Notes under the pieces: model-generated
Seen by the model: only the letters and a program-made list of their open reading frames with translations
What the model was told of the DNA's origin: nothing
The model's database searches: none
NCBI GenBank assembly: GCA_039654915.1
Contig: CM077600.1
Location: 34,419,992 to 34,483,991 of the forward strand
Length of the DNA: 64,000 nucleotides
From: Aquilaria yunnanensis
Lineage: Eukaryota > Streptophyta > Magnoliopsida > Malvales > Thymelaeaceae
Direction of reading: 5' to 3'
Shown: piece by piece, positions 49,862 to 61,688 of the stretch
Numbering within the stretch: the first letter of the stretch is position 1
How the letters are laid out: every line of letters starts with the position of its first letter
Translations under genes and position numbers: made by a program

Positions 49862-50320
49862 GAGCATCTCCAACAGCTTCTCCATTTTATAGATTTTCTT
49901 TGTTTTGGGGAACATTGAGCACTTTTTCACTCCAACAGCTTCTCCATCTCATTCTCTGAAATAGGAAATGAGCTGAAAGAGAAGATTCAATTCTCTATAT
50001 CTGCAGAAACTCTAAAATTTATTGTTCTCCCTCCTCTCTCCTCCCAATTTACTTTTCGGCCCTTTTTCCCATCCACTTTCTAACTTTTCTCACTTGTCCT
50101 CAATATTGTTGCTTTAAATATAGAATAGTTAATTATTTTAATTACTAAACTAGCCATTAATTTGAATTTGCTTTAAGCGCATAATATTTAATTGTTGTAT
50201 AATAAATGTAAGATTCTACAAAATAGGGAAGCTATTGGAGTTGGAATAGAAAAATTATGGAGATTTTAATTTTTGGCTCCCTATTTTGTAGAAATTATAG
50301 GGAAACTATTGTAGATGCTC
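49862..50320. mobile_element. Tourist-like MITE (PIF/Harbinger type)
   Basis: The ends are inverted repeats: left GAGCATCTCCAACAGCTTCT, and right (reverse complement) GAGCATCTACAATAGTTTCC. A 3-bp TTA is duplicated on both sides (49859-49861 and 50321-50323), the target-site rule for PIF/Harbinger elements. Length 459 bp, no coding capacity. An internal second copy of CTCCAACAGCTTCTCCAT at about 49931-49948 shows a small duplication near the left end. Confidence 0.75.
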
Positions 50321-50559
50321 TTAAAACCTTTAATATTCTTCTAGGACAAACATATGTTTATTGATATTTTTTTTAATCATGGAAGTAGCTACTTAGCTAG
50401 TAGACTTTAACAAAGGACCACCAATATATCCTTAAGAAATTTGCGATATGCACACAAAACTTGAAACTGATTTTGATGAAATGGATACATGGAAGGATAA
50501 AATATCCTATCAACCTGAATAATTTAAAGAACAAATAACTCACAGCAATGATCAATCAA

Positions 50560-50960
50560 TCAACTAAACCTTATTCTCAACCAGTTGGGGTGAGCTTGAT
50601 GAAAATCTTTTGTCTCCATCTTGCTCAGCTGAGGGCATGTTCCTCTCTGGGAGCTTTATAAAAACAAAGTTTTGTTACTATCTCTACCCAAGTAAGTTTA
50701 GGCCTAACCTTACTGCTTCTTCCTCCTTCTAGACCTAGCTCATTACTCTTAGCATAACATGTGTTGGTGTGCATTGGATTTTAGAATACTGTCTAAGACG
50801 ACCTTCAATGCTTTTGTCCTCAGTAGGAGCTTTATTTAATTCACCCCTTATATTCTCACTTGCAATTCTATCCCTTAGTGTATGTCCACTCATCCAACAC
50901 GACATTTTCATCTCCGCTACATCCATTCCACATTCTGAGCTGATTATGGCCTTCAGCTAA
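50560..50960 (-). pseudogene. non-LTR retrotransposon (LINE) 3' end fragment
   Basis: The minus strand encodes GMDVAEMKMSCWMSGHTLRD..RIASENIR and then APTEDKSIEGRLR. This is a degenerate match to the C-terminal tail of plant LINE reverse transcriptases (pattern EMRMLRWMCGHTRxDxIRNExIR..APIEDKMRExRLRWFGHV). The reading frame is then lost, with stops before a residual NWLRIRF-like end. Only the last ~130 codons survive, as expected for a 5'-truncated LINE copy. It is inserted in the villin leader intron in the gene's own direction. Confidence 0.7.
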
Positions 50961-51964
50961 CTAAGTATAGTATCTATAGAGCTGCAAACAGCTGATCAGT
51001 TAGTTTTAGACTGATTGCAACTAAGGTAACTCAAGAGGATCAGCTTCTGTTTCAAGAAAACCTTTCGCAGACATGCTCTAACCACAACCTTGCTTCTACA
51101 ACTGTAATACATTGATTAAAAGAACTTTTAATATGGAACATCTCTACTGCGTGAAATGGTTACTTCCCATGAATGTACTCATTTGTTATTCAAAAGCATT
51201 AGAACTGAGGTTGATATCTTTCTTAACGGGGCAATCTAGGTAACAGTGCATAAATTGTAAGAAGTAGACACAAAAAACACGTTTGAAGAATATTCTCAAT
51301 GTGTAAAGCCCCCCACCTTTGCCTCATTAAACAAACTGGTTAAGGGCATTTTCCAGCAATAATGGGAAAGCAGAAATTTTTTGCGCAAGCAAAAATGCAT
51401 GCACCGAAATGCCATGGCTCAGTCATTCAAGCCACATTGACATCGCATTGGGTCATCATTTGGGTAAAAATCCCAGGGAAGGGAAATGTACTTAACACCT
51501 GACAACTATTCAGGCCTCAGACAAGTAACTGGATCAAAATGATCTAAGATCATGAATCAATACTGTAAAGCTAAACAGATTCGACAGTTATCCTATAAAC
51601 TGTATCCTCAAGTTTCCTCCGCGGAAGAACTGAATAGCCAGACAAATCAATTAGCAGCACTACAGCAGACAGCGTAACACTGTCCGGAATCAGCGTAACG
51701 ACCACAAAAAATCCGAAACTCGATGTTTGACACTTGACAAAGAGCAGGGACAGGTGGATCAATCAACAAATTTTGGCAAAACAATCAAAAACCCATTAAA
51801 GTCAGGACAAAATCACAAATACCCAGATCAACAAACATCGAAACAAGCAACAATAAGCGGGAGATCTGACAGAATTGCAACCAAAGATCCCAGTGATGGA
51901 GCAGGCGATTGCATCAAGATAAAAAAAGCGATGCGAAACGATGAAAGAGTGAAAGAAAACGTAC

Positions 51965-52300
51965 CTAGGAGACAGAGTTGAGTGATGATGTATGGCTGTG
52001 GGAAGGAGGAGAAGCAGGTGAAGCAGAGCTGGCAATAAAGATATGGGGGGAGGAGATACTTGGAAAGAAAAGTGAATTATTGCAGGAGTGTGGTTGTTCT
52101 CTCACTAACTTTATCTTTTTCGGGGTCGGCCTTTTTAGATTTGCGAAAATTCTCGGAGAGAAGAGCGATATGCGTTACGATAACGGATGGAGGTATGGAA
52201 CTTGGAAGGTAAGTAAAAAAACAAAAAAAAAAAGTGCTGAGCACAGAAACGAGATTGAAATGAAGAGATAGAGCGAGAGAGAGAGAGAGAGAGAGAGATG
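51965..52300 (-). promoter_or_regulatory. probable villin 5' UTR exon and core promoter region
   Basis: On the minus strand a pyrimidine-rich stretch includes a (CT)n tract (52272-52297) and ends in CTCAACTCTGTCTCCTAG before a GTACGT donor at 51964. CT/GA-rich tracts just around transcription starts are typical of plant promoters and leaders. The exact start site cannot be read from sequence. Open frames here on either strand are short and lack motifs. Confidence 0.4.
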
Positions 52301-52533
52301 GGGAACGGAAGGGGAAGGGAGCGAGACTTTCGGTTTTGCAGTGTAGGCAGGTTTTTTTTTTTTTTTCTTTTCGATCAAACAAAGTCGTTATTTAAGCAAA
52401 GACGTGAAAAGGATCCGCTGACGATGCCACCGGCCAGCTCGCCCGCTTGGGATTTATTATTTTTTTTTTTTTACTTTATAATACTCTTTCCCAATCTCTT
52501 AATCTTATTGATCAGTATAGGAGTAATATACTA

Positions 52534-52844
52534 CTCCCTCCGTTTCACAATAGTTGGCCTTTACTTTTTTTTTGACAGTTTTAAAATAGTTGTTTTCTTT
52601 CTATCTTTTTAAATAATGTAACTTTTTTATTATTTTATATATATTTCATTTATTGAAAGGAGAGAAAGTTGAGAAAGTTAAAGAGTGAAAGTACGTAGGG
52701 CCCATTAAAAAGTAGATAAGTACATGTACTTTAGATAAAAATAAATAAACTAATAGCTTTATATTAAAAGAAAGAAGTAAAAAGTAGAGAAATCTTAATT
52801 TGCGTGCATTATCAAAGAAGACAGATTTTATGCAACGGATGGAG
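52534..52844. mobile_element. Stowaway-like MITE upstream of villin
   Basis: The left end is CTCCCTCCGTTTCACAATAG and the reverse complement of the right end is CTCCATCCGTTGCATAAAAT, flanked by TA on both sides. The interior includes TTATTGAAAGGAGAGAAAGTTGAG, is AT-rich and non-coding, and spans 311 bp. It lies just upstream of the probable villin promoter. Confidence 0.75.
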
Positions 52845-54000
52845 TATTATTTTCTATAATCTCTGTCTGACAAAAATCTTATTTTTTAAAAAAAAGAATC
52901 TGGTCTCAAAGTTTATAATTTATTTCCAGGGCTATTATATAACAAAACATTCTTGAAAATCATAAAGGAATAGATTTGGGGAGAAAAGGTGTTTTACACT
53001 TACCTATATCCCTTGCTTAATAGTACACTTACATTTTAGAAATTTACACTTTTTTTCTATTTTTTTGTACATTTTCTATTGACAACTTTTAAAATTTAAA
53101 TTTAAATTATTTAATAATTTTGTTTAAATACTTCCAAGTTTTATTGTATTTTTTAAACAGCTAATTAACATTAAAAATATAATTTTTACATTTACAGAAA
53201 AACTAATAATTTAACATATCATACACAAAGCAGGAGAAAACTATAACTTTCAAATTTCAAAAACTTAATATTTCATGGTAACTGTAAATTAATAAAAAGA
53301 GATATATAATACTAGTACTATAATAGTAAAACCTCAACCTATAATGAATTTAAGGAAAATAGTGGAATTTGGGTGTCCAGGGAAGTGACATGACCATCCA
53401 TCCAACTAAGTAGAGGGTGGAGGGCAACCAATCCTAAAAGGAAAGGTTTAATTAAGACCCAATCAATGTCCTCCTACTACTACTTAATTGTAACAAGTGG
53501 TTCCTTTCGGTAATTACCCATTTGCCTTTCCACTATTTGGAATCAATCAATTTTAGTCTCACTTAAACAAAATCTTCACTTGCGTCACTTAAATTTATAC
53601 TCAAATGCATTCATCACAAAGTCTTCTTTGCTCTTCATCAAAATGTCAAATACATTCAAAATGAATAGTTTCAGATGAGCATGTGTCACAGAGAAGACAT
53701 GAAATAACTAGTTAATTAAGTTCAAGTGCTTTAACTAATTAACTAAGCGTGATATTCTGATACACAATTGCATGTTAGTCTATCAACTAATTCGAGATGT
53801 GCATGGTTATAAGTACTCCATCTAAATACTTTAGAAGTTAGAACAAAAAACTTAACAAACTTTAGTATTCATTAAAATGAATAGAAACAATTAGTTTATC
53901 AAATTACCTTAGCTAACAAAAGTTGCATTACTTCAAGCACTATATATTTGTTTTTTCACTATATGTATGTGTGTGTAAATTTGTTATCCTTTAGTTACTG
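52845..54000. other. gene-free intergenic DNA
   Basis: This is AT-rich sequence without open frames, RNA genes or clear transposon ends. Confidence 0.5.
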
Positions 54001-54002
54001 TT

Positions 54003-55018
54003 TATGTTTAGCCTAAATTATATTTTATCCCTCAAATTTAGTTGACTAAAGGATTTTTTACCCTAAACTTTAGTGCAGTATAACTCAATCCTTCAACTAC
54101 ACATAATAAGACATTTTGCCCCTTTAACCCATTAACTCACTCTATTTGTCATCATATCACATTAACTCTGTCAAATTTTAAAAAGTTTAATGACTAATTT
54201 TAAGAATTTAAAGTATCGGATGCTAATGATAAAAATATATAACTTGAAGTATTTAATGATAATTCAATACAAACTTTCCTTTGCATTGTCAATGCCAGCC
54301 TCGCCTTAATCCACCTTTAACCACTGCGTAATCCTTTTTAACTATAAGCTCAGTTGTTCCAATGGCCATTGGTGTCACCATAAGCCTAGTTATTCTTGGC
54401 ACCATTATTGGAGGCAACTTTTTCTCGCTCTACCTCAATTCAACTTTATATCCCTCTTCCTCCTTCCCTTGTTGTTGTCAAAGCCAATCTCATCTCACCC
54501 CGCAGTTAACCATTATTATTGCCAATTGTTGTCCATGTTGTCATGTCAATCCTCTTTTGCTGTAAACCTAGCTATTTTAATCACCATCAATGCCAAAACT
54601 CACAAATGAAAAAGATGAGTAAAAATGTGGCACACCAAGCAAATTTACCATTGTAAACCATAATTTTCGAAGCTCATTGCTTGGTAATAAAGAACGAGTG
54701 GTTACAATGCTAGGAGTAGTAGATGGCAGAAAAATAAGAGGCATAGAGGTTAAAAAGAGGAAGATGAGTTAGGAGCAAGGCATAGATGGTAGATAGTAAA
54801 GTATAAGGTACAAAAGGGATAAAAGAAAATGGGTGGCTAGGCATACGGTTCCTTTTTGTGCTTATGTTTAGTCAAACTAATGGATATAAGGTTAAAGGCG
54901 CTAAGATCTCCATGATTTATATTAGAGGAACCGAGTTGCACCATGCCAAAGTTCAGAGACTCTTTTAAGTGAATTGACAATGTTTAAGGGACCAAAAGTG
55001 GTTTAGGCATTTATGTTT
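54003..55018. mobile_element. non-autonomous DNA transposon with ~150-bp inverted ends
   Basis: The left arm starts TTATGTTTAGCCTAAATTAT and the reverse complement of the right arm starts AACATAAATGCCTAAACCAC. Further pairs include CTTTAGTGCAGTATAACTCA with CTTTGGCATGGTGCAACTCG. The interior contains a short plus-strand open frame (54362-54565) with a hydrophobic start (VTISLVILGTIIGGNFF) that could be captured host sequence. Long inverted ends suggest a Mutator-like element. Target-site duplication was not resolved. Confidence 0.55.
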
Positions 55019-55060
55019 TCCTTAGTCTCTTCGAGTAAGGCAATTGTCTCTCTCATTATT

Positions 55061-56208
55061 TTAGCCAAATTGTACATTTAGCCCATAAATTTATGCAACT
55101 TAAGCGAATTAGTTAACAACACACAACTCATTAAATATTAGCTTTTGAACTTTGTAAGAGTATATGAGTTAGTCTCATTGTCAATAAAAGACTAACAGTG
55201 TTGATAGTGAGGCTGGGGTGGCTTGGCTAAAGTCGAGAGTCCATAATACATGCCCCCTTGCCTTATGTCTTGTTTCCCACATGCTTAGTAGGTCTCTTAG
55301 TAATTTGACAATCAAAACAGATGATAGCAACCCTTAATCCATGGATAATACTTATTTTTTAAAATAATTCTTTTGTTATCTTAAAAATAATCATTAGAAA
55401 AACAATAATTTCATTATACAAAAAAACCTTCTTAGATATCTTCCTCAAAATAGAGGCTTCATCTCTCTAGCTAGGAGAGCTTAACTTCCTAAGCTCAGAT
55501 TCTTTTAAAATCCACCATTATTTATTCATTACATTTACTTTTTTCCTTCCATCAATTTTATTAGTTAAATCCTTTATGTTTTTATGATTGCCTTGGCAAT
55601 TCCCCAATGCATAGCTAAACTCCAATTATTTATTCATCTTATTTAAAACTACTATTCTAAATTGATCTGAACTAAGATCGAATTTGTTGTTTGTCGATGA
55701 AGCATCACTGAAGACAAATATCTATTTCTGGTTTGCCACACAAATTCTGCAATAGGGGATGGGTGTTTCATTTATGATTAGGCCTCACTAGTTTTATTTA
55801 TCTAGCATTTTACATTAGTTTCAGGCTTTGGTTGAGTGGCTTGACACCTTTAGGAAATCCAGAGTTACCTCTGGTTTTTATATCATTGTTTCATTCTGTG
55901 AAATTTCTTGGAAATCTTGTGGTGCCATATTGTTCTCAATAAGCATGTCTCTTTGGGAAATTTGAGGATCCTCCTCCTCTGCAACTTTGCTATGACTAAG
56001 GTTTGTAAGGCTCAAGTCAATAGACTGTCACCTCCGCCTCAACCATCTACAGCACTTCAGCCTTGCTACCAATGACGCTAATCTCCTACACGCTAATTGG
56101 ACTAACTGACAAACTATTACAAAGTTTAAAGGGCAATGTTTAATAACTAGTAAGTTGTAGACTAAATTGCTTAAGTTGTGCAAGTTTACCAAGTATATGG
56201 TTTGACAT
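55061..56208. mobile_element. second long-inverted-repeat DNA transposon
   Basis: The left arm has AAATTGTACATTTAGCCCAT then ATGCAACTTAAGCGAATTAG. The reverse complement of the right arm has AAACCATATACTTGG then TGCACAACTTAAGCAATTTA, and the arms stay similar for about 140 bp (through TTGAACTTTGTAAGAG / TTAAACTTTGTAATAG). The interior of about 870 bp has no recognisable gene. It lies about 40 bp from the element at 54003-55018 and resembles it in style but not in sequence. Confidence 0.6.
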
Positions 56209-56983
56209 TTTTTTCCCTTGAAATGTCACACTCATGCATTTTTTTTCGCATTGATGACCAAATGAATATATCCCTTGTGATCTATGATATGAAATGCGTT
56301 TTTAGCTCTTTGTTTTTCAAGCCTTTTTTTGGTAGCTAGCCTATGGCATTTTCTTGGCATGTGGGAAGGTCTTAGTGCCAAGCCAATTCACGAATAAACA
56401 TAACTAGTAGAATTATATGTCACAAATCAAGTTTTCATGTTGTCTCTTGGAAACTACTTGCATAAATAATGATTATTTCATTCTTTAATTTGTTGCTTTA
56501 TAGAAGTTTTTTTTTATTTTAATCTTTAATTTGTTGCTTGATATAAGTTTTTTTTTTTTAGAAATAAGTAAACAGTTAATACGATACAATCATTTCAACC
56601 TAAAGTTGAATGTTAAAATATGCGAACCATTTCACAATAATTTAACATTATTTTTACACACATAGCATTTAAATTGTAATAGTTAATCCATGTGATATTA
56701 CTCAAGCTACTATTGATTGTAGATGAAAGGTTAATGTGGCATATGCCTTGATTTAAAAATGATTTGTGTTTTCTTTGCCTCTACACTGGAGCTTTTCAAC
56801 TCATACTCTGAAACATAATAACAATTATATTTGTATAGTACATATAAGACATTGTTTCAGTAATTTTATAAATAACAATATTATCATGGGATGAGATTGT
56901 AATTATTATTGTTTAAGCAAACACGCCTTTCAACATACTGTAATCATCATTAATGACCTAATGTCATGTTTTTTTTTTTTTTT

Positions 56984-57537
56984 GCGTTAAAAGTAACATT
57001 AGTCCCAAATTTTGAATTCTCATTCCAAATTGGTCCTTAATCTTCATTGTGTTGCATATTCTCCTAAATTTTTAGAATTCTTGACATATTGGTTCATAAA
57101 CCTAGATAAGACAAAATTGGCACAAAAATTGTTTTACACGTAGAAAAAACTGATAATTTAAATGATTTATTAACAGTCAAAAAATTATGGTACATATTGA
57201 ATTTAAAGAAATATTGTTACCAAAAAATTTTAAATTAGAATTGAAAAAAGTTGATGTGAGACAATTATATAAGAGCTAAAAAATTTAAATTGTTTGATAA
57301 TTACCTTTTAGTACATTTAAAACTATGTAATAATTTATTTATAATTGATGGATCATTTAAATTATCAATTTTTTTTCTGTAAGTCAAAATTTTATGTCAA
57401 TTTAGTCTTATCTCGGGTTAGGGGCTAATATGTAAACTTTTATAAATGTTTGAGACTAATATATAATGGATGTTGAAGATTAATTTATGAATGAAAATTA
57501 AAGGTTGAGAGTTAGTGATGCACAGTGCCTTTAACGA
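56984..57537. mobile_element. fold-back transposon-like element, copy 2
   Basis: Imperfect inverted ends: CGTTAAAAGTAACATTAGTC..TTTTGAATTCTCATTC against the reverse complement CGTTAAAGGCACTGTGCATC..CTTTAATTTTCATTC. The inner part GAAAAAACTGATAATTTAAA..TTTATTAACAGTCAAAAAATTATG matches the corresponding part of the elements at 19243-19650 and 63099-63668. The arms also pair internally, so the single strand could fold into one long hairpin. Confidence 0.6.
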
Positions 57538-57539
57538 AA

Positions 57540-58080
57540 AACAAAATAAATAATATTTTATTGTTCAGTTTTCACTTAATTAGCCAGATTTTTTTTTATG
57601 TTCAATTGTCAATTTTATTTTTCTAATTTCAAATACGTTTCTGATGCATTAAACACGAAACTGACACAACATATGATGATGGCAATTAAGCAAAAAAAAA
57701 CATCAGTTTAAGATCCATCAATTCCATTTAAGTAAGAAAACTACTTCATAATATTATACTGGACATTGCACAATCGCAAATACTTCATAAATTACTTTAG
57801 TTTATGGTATATTTTTATTTTATACTGGACAAAAATATGTAATTGTAACCTAGGCACTAGCCAGTCTTCCAAGCCTTTCCCTAATTAGATCACCAACTCT
57901 TCACAATATTGTCCTTGAGTGAATTGCACAAATTGTCATTGGATTGTGAATAAAAAGTGCCACATTTTAAGGGTTGGATCGTTTCAAATTAAACCCATTA
58001 ATGGTTTCTCACTATTCCATTGGTCAAATTCAAAAAAATTAAATAAAAGTAAGCTTGTTGTTCATCTAATTTACAAGTTA
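57540..58080. other. gene-free intergenic DNA
   Basis: This is AT-rich sequence with no supported gene or RNA. Confidence 0.45.
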
Positions 58081-58530
58081 GTGTCATTTGTCTGTCCCTA
58101 TCTCGCGATCAACATGCCTCCGGCCCCTTCTATCTGCCACCGCCGACCTTTACCCCAGATCCCTAATTTCTCCGCCTATCTGGCAGTCATGTGTTCCCCT
58201 GCCCGACACTTCCAGGCTTCTTATCCCGACTCCTCTAGCCGTCACCACTAGTCTTCATTTACCGTCCTTGCCGTACCCCACGCTGTGCCATCGTCCCGAT
58301 GAGTTTTTGTCGCTGTTCATGCCAAGCCAAGAGAGAGAAGCTCATGACTTGCCCGCTGCGGCATACGACCGTCGTCCGTCCCCTTTGCTTGTTGCTGGTA
58401 TCACCGGAAGGTTGCCTTTGCCTTTGTTGTTGCCGTTGTAGCTTAAGCCATTGCCATCCTTGCTACGCCACCTGCCCATCGAATCGAAGGAGAAGAACCC
58501 GGATCCGTGATGGGATTCCTTATTGGTTTC
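58081..58530 (+). other. GC-rich island, possible captured coding fragment
   Basis: A block of C-rich, roughly 55 percent GC sequence is embedded in AT-rich DNA. Three overlapping plus-strand frames of 80-117 codons read through it, rich in Pro, Ser, Arg, Leu and Cys. None carries a recognisable motif, and all three being open is a consequence of composition. The sharp GC change suggests a foreign or captured segment such as a piece of a host exon inside a transposon. Confidence 0.3.
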
Positions 58531-59465
58531 GAATCCATGTGAAATGACAAATCAAACAAAAGATTTTAGGTTCAAACACCATGGGTCAGCGTCCAATTCT
58601 CCAAGTGCTCAGGTTTGTACATCAATCGTAGGGATATGGCAAGTTATGTGCGATAGGGGGCAGCCGGCATGGGATCCTGGTTTTGCAAAGTCAAGTTGAG
58701 TGGCATAAGACTGTAATTCTAGTTAAACTCAAGGGTTTACTACAGATGACATCAACTGGGTAAAAAAGATCCATACCTAACCCCATTAATTTGGCCTCAT
58801 TAATCCTAACTGAATTGCCTGTAAAACTTAAATTTGTAAAAGTATTAGGAAAATAATATGGAGAGTGGCAGCTGTAAGCGGAAACGATAACTCCTAAATA
58901 AAAAATGATGTGTTAGTTCTAAACTATATATCTTGTTGCACTTTTGTTCCTCAAAAAATTCATTGCACAATCATTGATAGATGAAAGGTAATTCGGAGGC
59001 TAGGCAAGAACAGGAGAATGGCGAATTGATGGCTAAATTTGATTTTCTCCTAGTGCAGCATTTGTTATGTTCCAAAGACAAGGTTTATAGTTAGACGATG
59101 AAATAGTAACATGATGCGTGGTTTAGGGGTGCTTTGTGCAATTTTCTTAATTATGCTTTTCCATAGGAAAATAAATTGCCTAATTATACTTTGATATAGA
59201 CAGAAATGTTTAAGAAGTCACTAAACTTCAAGTGGTCTTTTTAATTGGATCCATCATTGAACTTTAATAAAGTCACAATCTTGCTGTGTGGTTGGCATGG
59301 AAATGTTAGAAGATGCAGTCATGGCACTTTCACTTATTTGCCACCCAACTCTTTCACTCACATTGAATGTCTCATTTTTCTTGAAAGAAAAAATTCAAGA
59401 TACTCCTTATTATAAAAATATATTAAATTATACTACTAAAAATGAACATGGGTGCATTGTAGATG
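58531..59465. other. gene-free intergenic DNA
   Basis: No gene, RNA or complete transposon could be supported here. Confidence 0.45.
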
Positions 59466-59469
59466 AACA

Positions 59470-60880
59470 ACATAAAAAGTAGAGTGGGGGGCGCATTGTT
59501 CATGAACAGTGCCCTTCCTGCTGGACTCGCTCGGCTCTTTTTAACGTTTGGTACCTTTTTCACAAGCTGATCATATCTTGAGGGCCTCTCTCGGAAATTT
59601 CGCAGTGTCCGCCTGCTTCACTTTTGTTGCCGTTAAAACATGTTTTCAGTCCCTATTTTTCTATCCTTTCTCAATTTAGTCATACATTCTATCCATCTCG
59701 CATTTTGGTCCCCAAACTTATAACTACTTAACTAGATTTTTTCTATTTGTTATCTTGGCCCCAAACTTATTTTTGTTTTTTTATTTTATGTATTATCTTC
59801 TAAAGTAGAATATTGATCACCATCAAGTATTAAACTTTTAATATTTAAAGCTTTTCCATTTCCTCGCTTAATCCCAAAAATTTTTGGCCATTTGTTTTCT
59901 TTTCTTTTAATCTTTATTAAGTTAATAGTTGTACCAATAATTGATTAAAATAAATTAAACACAATTTTTGTGTTTCCATCATGTCTTTTCATTATTGATA
60001 TTTGATCTTTATAGTATGAGTTATTTAATTCAAAAGCTCCATGGTTTAATAAAGTAATTTGGTCTATAATTGGTAAAATTGAAAATAAATTTTTCTAAAT
60101 AAATTTGCTCATCAATATTACAAACTGGAAGTGATAAGAGATGAAATTTTTTAGTGAATTATTTGTTAATTACAAATAACTTAATAACTACTTAGCTAAA
60201 TTCTTTCTACTTGCTCTATTGGTCCTCAATTTTTTATTTTCTTTTTTGTGTTTTTACGTACTATCTTCTAAAATAAAACAATGGTCACCATCGATTGTTA
60301 AACTTTTAGTACCTTAAGCTTTTTCATTTCCTCTCTTAGTCCCTAAGGTTTTCAGCAATTTTTTTGTTCTTTTCTTTTAATCTTTATTAAGTTAATAGTT
60401 ATATTGCTAATTGATTAAAATAAACCAAACACAATTTTTGTGTTTCTATTATATCTTTGCATTATTGATAATTGAGGTTTGTAGCATGAGTTATTTAATT
60501 CAAGAGCTCTATCATTTAATAAAGTAATTTGGTCCATAACTATTAAAATTGAAGTAAATTTTTTTAAATAAATTTCTTATTAATATTAAGAATTGGAATT
60601 TGGGTTGATAAGAGATAAAATTTTTTATTGAATTATTGTTTAATAAAAAAATCCATCATTTCGAAATGTGCATAGTGCTATATTTCGATCATAACTAATT
60701 ATTTTAATGATAAGAACATAACATAAAGAAAGTTTAAGTTAAAATTAAAATAAAAATAATTTTTAATTGATTAACATAAATTTATAGTTGAGAATTTTTT
60801 AGTTATTTATTATTGAGATTTGCTTTAATGGTAACTTTATAAAAAAAATACCTGCTACAAAGTGCGAGGTGAAAAATAAC
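59470..60880. mobile_element. Helitron-like dispersed repeat, copy 2
   Basis: Modules recur in the same order as at 14780-15860. GTAGATGAACA is near the start, then AGTCCCTA..TTT and ACTTAACTAGATTTTTTCTAT (compare ATTTAATTAGATCTTCTATT). AATTCAAGAGCTCTATCATT then matches the CAAGCTCTATAGTTTAATAA module, and the copy ends with TTATAAAAAAAATACCTGCTACAAAG. The AGTTAATAGTT..TTGATTAAAATAAA..AAACACAATTTTTGTGTTT module is itself present twice (about 59930 and 60395), so an internal duplication exists. Non-coding. Confidence 0.45.
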
Positions 60881-61688
60881 CTCATGGGTCACATAAATGC
60901 GATAATTGAAGTAAATTTTTAAACATTCGAGGGAGAAAAACATTATAAAATGATTTCATTGTGCAACAAAAATTAATAACTCAGAAATATAATTAAAAGT
61001 CTCAGCTTCCTACATTTGTTGGTAAAGGGACATTACTCCTAAATCCCTTATTTGGGTTTGAGTCTCCCCTCGCCCGTGCCCTCCTTATAAAACCCTTAGC
61101 TATGATAGTTGTAAATTCTAGGTACCAAGAAAAAAAAAAAAGAAATATAATTGGAAAAAAGGCATTAGTGGTCGAATTGAAAATTGACTTCATTTTAGCA
61201 TCAGCCTTTTGATTAGGATGACAAATAACAAGGAAGGCCGGATGGAAATGGAATTCCCGAATTGTACTAAACTTGACAAATTGCCCCTTGAAGTTTTGCT
61301 CAATACACATCAACCTGGACAAATAAACACGGGCAGCTGGCTGTAGATGTTGACCTTGACCGTATGTTAATCATCCACCCAAAAGTAAAACCGACTTTTT
61401 CGGTTTCTTGAGTGCACAATACAATTGGGCCATGCTTCGCTGTTGCGGTGGGGCCGTCTGGTGTGGTGTGGAACAAATAAATGGAGTAAATCGAAAAAAG
61501 GGGTAAAGGAAGGAATATTTCTGCAGGGGTCGGTCGGCGCCGGACCGCGAAGAATCCCACCAAGCAGCCCAACACGAGGGCCGCAAGGCGACGTTCTATT
61601 CACAAAAAAAGTTCAAACCAAACCCAGCCATTAGAGAGAGGGACGGACGGGGACGGCTGTTAAATAGGGAGTATTAGTCTGAGTCACA
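60881..61688 (+). promoter_or_regulatory. NTAQ1 upstream region
   Basis: GC rises towards the gene (61400-61688). Open frames on both strands in 61300-61640 overlap one another and have no motif, so I treat them as a by-product of GC-rich promoter DNA. No single core promoter element is certain. The 5' UTR probably begins between 61600 and 61680. Confidence 0.4.

Larger units (their letters stand above)
48383..51964 (-). other. probable leader (5' UTR) intron of the villin gene
   Basis: The start codon at 48382 is preceded on the minus strand by AAGCTGCAG and GAGGAGTTTGAAATTTAGGA, so an acceptor at about 48410 is plausible. A good donor (CTAG then GTACGTTTTC) lies at 51964. The 3.5 kb between contains no other gene but carries a minisatellite, a Tourist-like MITE and a LINE fragment. 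A long first intron in the 5' UTR is common in plant actin-related genes. This is inference, because no transcript is available here. Confidence 0.5.

Noticed and set aside
50735..50960. Two overlapping 63-codon frames as host genes
   Set aside because: The minus-strand one is a LINE reverse transcriptase tail and the plus-strand one is its antisense shadow.
58088..58547. Pro/Arg/Cys-rich plus-strand frames
   Set aside because: Three overlapping frames are open because of C-rich composition. Kept only as a GC-rich island.
61367..61634. Overlapping open frames on both strands upstream of NTAQ1
   Set aside because: Four frames are open at once in GC-rich promoter-like DNA. None has a motif or a plausible splice partner.
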